Below, in pieces: positions 1 to 4,908 of a DNA stretch of 6,403 bases. The position numbers and the translations under genes were made by a program. Position 1 is the stretch's first letter. Each line of letters begins with the position of its first letter. Location of the stretch: positions 1-6,403 of the forward strand of contig USSP01000109.1 in NCBI GenBank assembly GCA_900557385.1, in the 5' to 3' direction. The DNA comes from an uncultured Lachnospiraceae bacterium. Its GTDB lineage: Bacteria; Bacillota; Clostridia; Lachnospirales; Lachnospiraceae. Below the pieces are notes generated by a model. The model ran no database searches and had not been told where the DNA came from. It was given only the letters and a program-made list of their open reading frames with translations.

Positions 1-83
1 TCCATGATGCGTTCCCGCATTTCTTCGCTGACTTCGACATGCTCCATCATTTCCTGATATTTCTTCCGAAATAAATCATGCAT
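1..83 (-). CDS. Start of a partner gene of the ECF sigma factor, probable anti-sigma factor (partial)
   Basis: Only the first 27 codons are in the window; the gene runs off the left edge. The reading begins MHDLFRKKYQEMMEHV and continues with a charged, helix-rich stretch ending EEMRERIM. The ATG at 83-81 lies inside the last codons of the upstream sigma gene, giving an 8-base overlap, so the two are translationally coupled. Another ATG at 79-77 was rejected because its frame stops after ten codons. A gene overlapping the 3' end of an ECF sigma gene is most often its anti-sigma factor, and a short charged N-terminus before a membrane segment is typical of clostridial membrane anti-sigma proteins. 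The membrane and extracellular parts are outside the window, so the family cannot be confirmed. Confidence 0.55.
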   Translation of the reverse strand, partial: MHDLFRKKYQEMMEHVEVSEEMRERIM

Positions 84-582
84 AGTCATACACCTCCTGC
101 AAGATTTCCTTCAAACGTTCCCGTCCTCTCTTCAAGTCGGAGCGCACGGTAGATTCTTTGCGCTGCAAAATCCGTGCAATTTCTCCGGTAGCATAGCCCT
201 CCTGATAAAAAAGATGAATGACCTCCCGATATTTCTCAGGCAGAGACTTCACCGCCTCCCATACAAAGGAAAGGTCTTCTGATTCCTGTCCTGCAAGGGT
301 TTCCTGTAACTCATCCAAATCCTCTGCCTGACGAATTCGATTGCTGCGGATCCGGTTTTTGCTTAAGTTGGCAGCCACCTGCATCAGCCATGCCTTGGCA
401 TGGGACTCATTCTCAAAAAGCGGTGCCGTATGAATAAACTGCACCAGTGTGTCCTGCAGCACTTCTTCCGCATCAGCCATATTGTGGAGATAGGAATAGG
501 CGAGACGGAGGATGGCGTTGCCATACATGTCAAGATAGTGGGTAGCCTCCGAGTTCAGCCGACTGCGCTCAGCAGCCTCCAT
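76..582 (-). CDS. ECF-type RNA polymerase sigma factor
   Basis: This 168-residue protein directs RNA polymerase to a special set of promoters, usually in response to envelope or environmental stress. Sigma region 2 spans about residues 18-80: an AILRLAYSYLHNMADAEEVLQDTL core-binding helix, then the AWLMQVAANLSKNRIR helix that melts and reads the -10 element. Region 4 spans about 107-162: LPEKYREVIHLFYQEGYATGEIARIL, then the recognition helix ESTVRSDLKRGRERLK. There is no sigma-1.1 or region 3, as expected for the ECF class. I chose ATG 582-580 because GGAG lies 8 bases upstream and the length then fits the family. The frame stays open much further upstream, to 906, but that part does not look like sigma sequence. 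Its 3' end overlaps the probable anti-sigma gene. The target promoters cannot be told from the window. Confidence 0.9.
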   Translation of the reverse strand: MEAAERSRLNSEATHYLDMYGNAILRLAYSYLHNMADAEEVLQDTLVQFIHTAPLFENESHAKAWLMQVAANLSKNRIRSNRIRQAEDLDELQETLAGQESEDLSFVWEAVKSLPEKYREVIHLFYQEGYATGEIARILQRKESTVRSDLKRGRERLKEILQEVYDYA

Positions 583-718
583 TGCTTTGGCTCCGTCATC
601 AGCAGCTACGAAAGTTCCGTTGATGTCACCAACTCCACTTTTTATCTTTGAAAAATTCCTCTGCCGGGAAAAAGCAGATACCAACCGGACAAAGCCCTCC
701 CGAATTTTTCCCCGGAGG

Positions 719-748
719 AGTATATGATAAGATTTGCTGGTCTGCCAA
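719..748 (-). promoter_or_regulatory. Candidate housekeeping promoter for the left ECF sigma gene (proximal)
   Basis: On the minus strand, TTGGCA (748-743, five of six matches to the -35 consensus) is followed after 18 bases by TATACT (724-719, five of six matches to the -10 consensus). Transcription would start near 712 and give a leader of about 130 bases before the ATG at 582. This start point lies downstream of the upstream ATG at 777, which supports the short form of the sigma protein. Confidence 0.45.
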
Positions 749-796
749 CGATTGTAAGGGTATAATATCAGTACCATAGTGAAATCCTTGTTTAAA

Positions 797-811
797 GTGC
801 AGTCACTGCAC
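797..811. repeat. Perfect palindrome, possible operator
   Basis: GTGCAGT and ACTGCAC form a perfect 7-base inverted repeat around a single central C. It lies between the two candidate minus-strand promoters, upstream of the proximal one and downstream of the distal one. The compact symmetry looks more like a dimeric protein-binding site than a terminator, because there is no T run after it. No regulator can be assigned. Confidence 0.4.
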
Positions 812-823
812 CTGCTGAGAATC

Positions 824-865
824 GTCTGGTGCGCGGATGTAACAGTCGCGCACATGCTTCCAGAC
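824..865. repeat. Nested inverted repeat / leader hairpin
   Basis: GTCTGG (824-829) pairs with CCAGAC (860-865), and the adjoining TGCGCG (830-835) pairs with CGCGCA (847-852), giving a 12-base-pair stem interrupted by a 7-base bulge (853-859) with an 11-base loop. It sits immediately downstream of the distal minus-strand promoter, so it would fold at the very 5' end of that transcript. It has no following U run, so it is not a standard terminator. A role in RNA stability or in leader regulation is possible but unproven. Confidence 0.4.
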
Positions 866-866
866 C

Positions 867-895
867 AGTATACCTGTCCACACGGGGAAAGGCAA
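867..895 (-). promoter_or_regulatory. Candidate housekeeping promoter for the left ECF sigma gene (distal)
   Basis: On the minus strand, TTGCCT (895-890, four of six -35 matches) and TATACT (872-867, five of six -10 matches) are separated by an ideal 17 bases. Transcription would start near 860 and run through a hairpin and a palindrome before the sigma gene, giving a leader of about 280 bases. It could serve as a second promoter beside the one at 719-748. Confidence 0.4.
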
Positions 896-899
896 GCAT

Positions 900-927
900 C
901 GGACATTCTCTATCGGACATTCTCTAT
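900..927. repeat. Tandem duplication of a 14-base unit
   Basis: CGGACATTCTCTAT occurs twice in immediate succession (900-913 and 914-927) with no mismatch. It lies just upstream of the distal minus-strand promoter. Two copies alone could be a recent replication-slippage event or a pair of phased protein-binding sites. Confidence 0.6.
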
Positions 928-966
928 AAGAAATACAAATCAAAACCCAAAAATGTTGCAAAACCA

Positions 967-996
967 TGAAACTTTTTCAAGTCCCCACAGGTCTAA
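967..996 (+). promoter_or_regulatory. ECF-type promoter, probable autoregulation of the sigV-like operon
   Basis: TGAAAC (967-972), followed by a T-rich spacer, and GGTCTAA (990-996) are 17 bases apart. This closely resembles the Bacillus SigV/ECF promoter pattern, with a TGAAAC -35 element and a CGTC-type -10 element (here GGTC). It is about 30 bases upstream of the sigV-like start codon. ECF sigma factors commonly transcribe their own operon, so positive autoregulation is the natural reading. Confidence 0.65.
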
Positions 997-1026
997 TCTA
1001 AAGAAAGCACAAAGGAGGTGGTGGAT

Positions 1027-1542
1027 GTGCAGTACCTTTCCGGAAAGAAAACAAAAGAAAAAGCGGTGGAGGAGACCATCCTCGCCAACTATGACAAATA
1101 TTACCGGCTGGCATACAGCCATGTCCACAACGAGTCGGATGCCGCCGACATCGTACAAAATACAGCATACCGGGCGATTCGGGGCAGCAAGACCCTGAAA
1201 GAAACCGACTTCGCATCCACATGGGTGTACCGGATTTTATTAAACGAAATTTTCCGCACCTGCAAGACAAAGCCGGAACAGATTTCCCTGGACACCATGC
1301 GGGAGGAGCAGGGCAGTCAGGCCGAGCCTTTCGTGGAGGACTCCTACACAGACATAGATCTGACAAATGCCATGGAAACCCTTTCCCCGGAGGACAAAAT
1401 GGTCATACAACTTCGCTACTATGAAGATTTGAAACTGGAACAAATTGCAGAAATTCTACAGGAAAATGTAAGTACCGTCAAAAGCAGACTCTATCGCAGC
1501 ATGAAAAAGCTGCGGATTGCGTACGCAGGGGAGGAATCTTGA
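1027..1542 (+). CDS. sigV: ECF sigma factor, SigV-like
   Basis: This 171-residue sigma factor is probably held inactive by the membrane anti-sigma factor encoded next to it and released on a cell-envelope signal. Region 2 covers about residues 20-80 (YDKYYRLAYSHVHNESDAAD, then TWVYRILLNEIFRTCK). Region 4 covers about 115-165 (LSPEDKMVIQLRYYEDLKLEQIAEIL, then the recognition helix VSTVKSRLYRSMKKLR). I prefer the GTG at 1027 because the strong AGGAGG site ends 8 bases before it; the in-frame GTG codons at 1018 and 1021 overlap or touch that site. The stop codon shares one base with the rsiV-like start (TGATG). The assignment as SigV rests mainly on the unmistakable RsiV-type neighbour and the TGAAAC promoter. 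The classic SigV targets, such as the peptidoglycan O-acetyltransferase oatA, are not in the window. Confidence 0.88.
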   Translation: MQYLSGKKTKEKAVEETILANYDKYYRLAYSHVHNESDAADIVQNTAYRAIRGSKTLKETDFASTWVYRILLNEIFRTCKTKPEQISLDTMREEQGSQAEPFVEDSYTDIDLTNAMETLSPEDKMVIQLRYYEDLKLEQIAEILQENVSTVKSRLYRSMKKLRIAYAGEES

Positions 1543-2468
1543 TGAAACAGGAAAACTATAACGAACATGATCTGGAAACGCTGCGCACCTCTTATGAGAG
1601 CCGGCACATGCCACAGGAACGCGTGGAACAGATGAAACAGGAAATGGAGAGAGCAAAAATGAAAAATAGAAAAGAAGAAAAAGTAACCCATTGGAAACGT
1701 GGCGTGGGGATTGCAGCCGCAGTGCTGGCAGTCTTTATCATTCTGCCAAACACCAGTGCCTCCGTGGCGCACGCCATGAGTGATATTCCCGTGCTGGGAC
1801 GCCTGGTGGATGTAGTTACCTTCCGTAGCTACCAGTATGAGGACGACAGAAACTCTGCGGATATCGAAGTGCCGGGTGTGGTGGTGGAAACCATCGGTCA
1901 GGACGAGATCGAAACAGAGGAAACGGATAAACAGCAGCTTCAGCAGACTGCAGACAGCATCAACGCGGAAATTCAGCAGATTACCGACAAACTCATTGCA
2001 GAGTTTGAGGAAGGACTTTCCCAGGAGGAAGGCTATCAGTCCATGACCGTAAGCAGTGAAGTAATCGCTTCCACTCCCGATTACTTTACCCTGAAACTGA
2101 TCTGCTTCCAGTCTGCAGGCAGCGGTTACGAGCAGGACTACTACTATACTATTGATTTAAAAACCAAGGAGCGGCTCCAACTGAAAGACCTCTTTAAAGA
2201 GGGTGTTGACTACATTACTCCCATCAGTGACAATATCAAAAAACAGATGAAGGAGCAGATGGCTGCAGACCCAGGTGTAAGCTACTGGCTGGATTCCGAT
2301 ATGCCGGAATGGGATTTTAAAGAAATTACCGATGAAACCGGATTTTACCTGGATGCAGATGGCAACCTGGTGATTTCTTTTAACGAAGGGGATGTGGCAC
2401 CCATGTCCATGGGATGTGTGTCCTTCACGATTGCCCCGGATGCCATTGCCGATATTCTGACAAAATAG
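1542..2468 (+). CDS. rsiV: RsiV-like membrane anti-sigma factor with DUF3298 lysozyme-binding-type domain
   Basis: This 308-residue protein should anchor and inhibit the adjacent sigma factor. Residues 1-52 are a charged cytoplasmic domain, about 53-69 a single membrane helix, and the rest is extracellular. A signal-peptidase-like AHA site (76-78) follows the helix, then MSDIPVLGRLVDVVTF, as in Bacillus subtilis RsiV. The C-terminal DUF3298 domain (about 205-303) carries ISDNIKKQMKEQMAADP and YWLDSD, nearly identical in pattern to RsiV. In Bacillus, RsiV binds lysozyme directly, is then cut by signal peptidase and RasP, and frees SigV; that mechanism is inferred here from homology. I use ATG 1542, with GGAGG upstream, rather than the TTG one codon earlier. 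An insertion rich in Glu and Gln (about 118-165) makes the linker longer than in Bacillus. Confidence 0.9.
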   Translation: MKQENYNEHDLETLRTSYESRHMPQERVEQMKQEMERAKMKNRKEEKVTHWKRGVGIAAAVLAVFIILPNTSASVAHAMSDIPVLGRLVDVVTFRSYQYEDDRNSADIEVPGVVVETIGQDEIETEETDKQQLQQTADSINAEIQQITDKLIAEFEEGLSQEEGYQSMTVSSEVIASTPDYFTLKLICFQSAGSGYEQDYYYTIDLKTKERLQLKDLFKEGVDYITPISDNIKKQMKEQMAADPGVSYWLDSDMPEWDFKEITDETGFYLDADGNLVISFNEGDVAPMSMGCVSFTIAPDAIADILTK

Positions 2469-2532
2469 TGTTATGTAAACCACAAGCCGCAACCAAACAG
2501 ATGCCGTACCAACACCGGCACTACCTCCACCT
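2469..2532. other. Short convergent gap without a clear terminator
   Basis: These 64 bases separate the convergent rsiV-like and AraC genes. The only dyad is a weak GCCG/CGGC (4 base pairs, 9-base loop) without a T run. No gene and no convincing bidirectional terminator are visible, so transcripts may overlap here. Confidence 0.5.
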
Positions 2533-3543
2533 TTATTTCTCCATAGCCCGCCAGGCAGCAGGAGAGGTGTGGAAATATTCCCGGAATGCCTTATAAAAGT
2601 TACTGCTGTTGCTGTAACCCAGCATATAGGCGATTTCTTCCATAGTGAGCGTTGACCCTCTCAACAGAGTCAGCGCTCTTTCCATGCGCAGCTTTAGCAG
2701 AATCTGGGAAAAGGTTTGCCCGGTCTCCTCCCGCAGCACCTTGGAAATATAGTTGGGATGGTAGGAAAAAACCGCAGCAATCTCCTTTAGCGACACAGCA
2801 TCCGTGTGGTCGTTCATATACCGAATAATTTTGTCAGACAACCGGCTTTCCGCGGAGGGCGGTAACTGCTCCTTGTAAATCCGTGCCGCATAAGTCAGCA
2901 TGGTCAGTACCAGAAGCTTTAATAACTCCTGGGAATCTTCTTTTATATTGGCGTACTCAACCACCATCATTTCCACCAGGTTCCGCACATAGGAATCCTC
3001 CCCGAAGGAAAGATGGATAAACTCATCAGAAAATTCATTGGTCTGGGGCGCCAGAAAAAAACGAAACAGCCCGGAACTGGCAGAAATGGCCGGCAAAAAA
3101 GTACGGAAAAAGGCCTCCCGGCGAATCAGTACTTCCACCAGAATCAAAGCGTTGCAGCTGCGTCCCTGCAACGCATATCCCGCGAAGGGCTGGCCGATAT
3201 AGCATTCTCCCTGGCGTACGGTCAGTTCATTATCATAGGCATAACTGAACACATCGAAATTACACTGATATGCATATTTGATAAAGAAGTAGTCCTGCCG
3301 GTGGAAAAATTCATGAATCTGGTTTCCCATACGGACACAGATCATAATATCCTCGTCCTCCCTGCCCGGCCAGCGGTACATTTTCTCCTGGGCACTGCCT
3401 GCAGGAGCATCGTAAAAGACCCAGTTTAAAGAATCATACTGCTCCCGCAAGGCTTGTAATGCGTTCCACAGTGCAGGCGCCGTGCTGTCCTTTGTGATAC
3501 ATTGCTTTTCTTTTTTTTCGCTTTTTCCAAGATGTGTACCCAT
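2533..3543 (-). CDS. AraC-family transcriptional regulator
   Basis: This 336-residue protein is a DNA-binding regulator with an N-terminal sensing domain. The C-terminal AraC domain (about 235-335) has two helix-turn-helix units: the first around VSLKEIAAVFSYHPNYISKVLREETG (250-275), the second around LTMEEIAYMLGYSNSSNFYKAFREYF (299-324), ending in the usual SPAAWR motif. Residues about 65-150 look like a cupin-type ligand pocket (HEFFHRQDYFF, then VRQGECYIGQPF). The effector is unknown. The ATG at 3543-3541 is supported by GGGGAG about 6 bases upstream. Its gene diverges from the redox-protein/permease pair, and the shared region holds a perfect dyad, so it probably regulates that pair and itself. 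Acting instead on the sigV operon, with which it is convergent, is less likely. Confidence 0.92.
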   Translation of the reverse strand: MGTHLGKSEKKEKQCITKDSTAPALWNALQALREQYDSLNWVFYDAPAGSAQEKMYRWPGREDEDIMICVRMGNQIHEFFHRQDYFFIKYAYQCNFDVFSYAYDNELTVRQGECYIGQPFAGYALQGRSCNALILVEVLIRREAFFRTFLPAISASSGLFRFFLAPQTNEFSDEFIHLSFGEDSYVRNLVEMMVVEYANIKEDSQELLKLLVLTMLTYAARIYKEQLPPSAESRLSDKIIRYMNDHTDAVSLKEIAAVFSYHPNYISKVLREETGQTFSQILLKLRMERALTLLRGSTLTMEEIAYMLGYSNSSNFYKAFREYFHTSPAAWRAMEK

Positions 3544-3641
3544 CGATGCTCCCCTTTCTGCTAGTTTCGATACAACCCCAGCCGTTTGCCTTGCTCTTGC
3601 CGTAGATACGGTTACCGGATTCTTTAGTTTTATGTTACATC

Positions 3642-3647
3642 ATTATA
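3642..3647 (-). promoter_or_regulatory. Candidate -10 element for the AraC gene
   Basis: On the minus strand there is a perfect TATAAT at 3647-3642, about 100 bases before the AraC start codon, within AT-rich sequence. No good -35 box lies at 16-18 bases; the nearest TTGATA is only 13 bases away. A promoter with a weak -35 would suit activator dependence or autoregulation. This is a modest call. Confidence 0.35.
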
Positions 3648-3660
3648 TTAGAATTTACCA

Positions 3661-3682
3661 TATCAAAAATTAACATTTGATA
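3661..3682. promoter_or_regulatory. Perfect dyad in the divergent region, candidate operator
   Basis: TATCAAA (3661-3667) and TTTGATA (3676-3682) are exact inverted copies around an 8-base AT-rich centre, so half-site centres are 15 bases apart. The same TATCAAA recurs at 3760-3766. The site sits between the AraC gene and the redox-protein/permease operon, just upstream of the possible minus-strand promoter, as expected for a shared regulator site. Whether the adjacent AraC protein binds it is inference. Confidence 0.45.
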
Positions 3683-3729
3683 GTGCCAAATAGAAAAATC
3701 TGGATAAAATAGAGACTTGAGGGAAGGGT

Positions 3730-3760
3730 AAGAAGCCTTTTTACTGTTGGAAAGGTTCTT
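3730..3760 (+). repeat. Imperfect inverted repeat in the leader of the redox-protein gene
   Basis: AAGAAGCCTTT (3730-3740) pairs with AAAGGTTCTT (3751-3760), giving ten base pairs with one bulged G and a 10-base loop. It ends about 50 bases before the start codon at 3813. It overlaps the third TATCAAA copy by one base. There is no T run after it, so it is not an intrinsic terminator; it could be a protein-binding dyad or a weak leader hairpin. Confidence 0.35.
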
Positions 3761-3812
3761 ATCAAAGATAAATTTGCGATGCACCGGAAGACAGCGCAAA
3801 AAGGAGATTTCT

Positions 3813-4226
3813 ATGCATAAGAAAATGAATGAGGCAACACAAATTTACGATGAGAGCGGTTCCTGTGGCAAGGCAATCCTGTGTGCCTATGCAGACGAGA
3901 TCGGAATACCAAAGGAAGTAGCAGCCCGGATGATGGATGGCTTTGACGGAGGCTATGGAGACTGTGGCGAAATGTGCAGCGCTCTGTCTGCCATCACCAT
4001 GATTTTAAGCTGCAAATGCTGCAAGGGTGACGAGGAAAGCCGACATGAGACTTGCGGGAAAATCAAGCAGGCCATGGAAATGTTTGAGAAAGAGTATGGC
4101 GGTATCAAATGCAAGGATATCCTCAAAGGATGTGACCCTGAACAGGCACAGTGCCGTATGAAAGTAAAAGATGCGCTGCTGATCTTAGATTTATTAATAC
4201 CGAAAGAGGACGAACAAGATGAATGA
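3813..4226 (+). CDS. C_GCAxxG_C_C family probable redox protein, divergent motif
   Basis: This 137-residue soluble protein has 11 cysteines (residues 18, 24, 51, 55, 67, 69, 70, 81, 100, 107, 114). Its length and layout match the C_GCAxxG_C_C family of putative redox or metal-binding proteins, which has four conserved cysteines, a CGAxxG motif and frequent linkage to transporter genes. The N-terminal SGSCGKAILCAYADEIG stands where family members have a CAQAV-type helix, and GFDGGYGDCGEMC leads into the signature. The signature itself reads CSALSA (55-60), so both glycines are replaced. No signal peptide is seen, so it is probably cytoplasmic. ATG 3813 has AAGGAG 6 bases upstream; an earlier in-frame ATG at 3747 lies in the leader inverted repeat and has no ribosome site. 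It overlaps the permease gene by 8 bases, so the two are coupled. Confidence 0.75.
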   Translation: MHKKMNEATQIYDESGSCGKAILCAYADEIGIPKEVAARMMDGFDGGYGDCGEMCSALSAITMILSCKCCKGDEESRHETCGKIKQAMEMFEKEYGGIKCKDILKGCDPEQAQCRMKVKDALLILDLLIPKEDEQDE

Positions 4227-4896
4227 AAGACTATGGGGAATTCTGACAGATTCCTTTACCAAAATTCTGGTGCCGGGACTGACCGTAACCATTCCCCTGA
4301 CCATTATCGCTTTTTCCCTGGCGATGGTCATCGCCGTGGTGGTTGCACTGATCCAGTTTGCCAATGTGAAAATCTTAAAACAGATCTGTCGCTTTTACAT
4401 TTGGATTATCCGGGGAACGCCCCTGTTGGTACAGTTGTATGTGATTTTCTTCGGACTGCCGAATCTGGGGATTATGATTGACCCTTTCCCCTGCGCTGTT
4501 CTGGTTTTTGCTATCAATGAAGGTGCTTATTGTGCCGAAACCATGCGTGCTGCGCTGGAATCCGTCCCCAACGGACAGATTGAGGCAGGCTACTGCGTAG
4601 GTATGAACTACCTCCAGATCATGTGGAGAATCGTGCTGCCCCAGGCACTCCGCACCGCATTCCCGCCGTTGATGAACTCCCTGATCGGCATGGTGAAGGA
4701 CACCTCCCTGGCAGCAAATATTACCGTAGTGGAAATGTTCATGACCACCCAGCGGATCGTGGCGCGTACCTACGAGCCCCTGGCTCTGTACATCGAGGTT
4801 GCCTTGATTTATCTGATTTTCTGTACCGTACTGACCCGGCTACAGCGTGTGATTGAGCGCAGGCTTAACAGCTACACCCACCATCGGGACAAATAA
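4219..4896 (+). CDS. Polar amino-acid ABC transporter permease (GlnP/HisM/TcyB family)
   Basis: This 225-residue inner-membrane subunit forms the channel of an amino-acid importer. There are about five membrane helices: TVTIPLTIIAFSLAMVIAVVVAL (about 22-44), the stretch around YIWIIRGTPLLVQLYVIFFGLP, the PCAVLVFAINEGAYCAE segment, a helix near the KDTSLAANITVVE motif, and a last one near LYIEVALIYLIFCTVLTRL. The EAA coupling loop that docks on the ATPase is clear: EAGYCVGMNYLQIMWRIVLPQALR (about 121-144). RGTPLLVQ and KDTSLA are hallmarks of the polar amino-acid group. The GLPNLGI and NEGAYCAE motifs resemble cystine permeases (TcyB/YecS), and a cysteine-rich neighbour would fit cystine, but the substrate is not proven. 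No ATPase or substrate-binding gene is present; the next gene is yvcK after 12 bases, so this is an orphan or a truncated operon. Confidence 0.92.
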   Translation: MNERLWGILTDSFTKILVPGLTVTIPLTIIAFSLAMVIAVVVALIQFANVKILKQICRFYIWIIRGTPLLVQLYVIFFGLPNLGIMIDPFPCAVLVFAINEGAYCAETMRAALESVPNGQIEAGYCVGMNYLQIMWRIVLPQALRTAFPPLMNSLIGMVKDTSLAANITVVEMFMTTQRIVARTYEPLALYIEVALIYLIFCTVLTRLQRVIERRLNSYTHHRDK

Positions 4897-4908
4897 GAGG
4901 AGGTTCCT

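Larger units (their letters stand above)
583..1026. other. Divergent intergenic region between two sigma-factor operons
   Basis: This 444-base stretch separates two divergent sigma genes. I see no convincing gene in it on either strand. The minus-strand frame of the left sigma gene is open across most of it, but the translation lacks sigma motifs. The region does contain regulatory structure, listed separately: two minus-strand housekeeping-type promoters, a 15-base palindrome, a nested inverted repeat, a 14-base tandem duplication and a plus-strand ECF-type promoter next to the sigV-like gene. Confidence 0.7.

Noticed and set aside
583..906. N-terminal part of the long open frame in front of the left ECF sigma gene
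   Set aside because: It contains no sigma motif, would make the protein far longer than the family, and the internal ATG at 582 has its own ribosome binding site; a candidate promoter also lies within it.
900..927. Tandem 14-base repeat as a CRISPR remnant
   Set aside because: Two abutting copies without spacers and without cas genes do not make a CRISPR array.
779..1198. Plus-strand open frame across the intergenic region and the start of the sigV-like gene
   Set aside because: It overlaps sigV in another frame, has no ribosome site and no recognisable protein features.
998..1366. Minus-strand open frame opposite the sigV-like gene
   Set aside because: Antisense shadow of a well-supported sigma factor; the translation is Pro/Cys/Arg-rich and has low-complexity character.
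2469..2532. Bidirectional terminator between the rsiV-like and AraC genes
   Set aside because: The only stem is 4 base pairs and there is no T run on either strand.
3013..3429. Plus-strand open frame inside the AraC gene
   Set aside because: Antisense to a clear AraC-family protein and without a recognisable domain.
3683..3712. Housekeeping promoter for the redox-protein gene using TTGATA (3677-3682) and TAAAAT (3705-3710)
   Set aside because: The spacing of about 22 bases is too long, and no better -35 box is found for TAAAAT; the real promoter may depend on an activator.
4897..4908. A frameshifted or degraded ABC ATPase gene after the permease
   Set aside because: Only 12 bases, a ribosome binding site, lie between the permease stop and the yvcK start, and no Walker motif is visible in other frames downstream.
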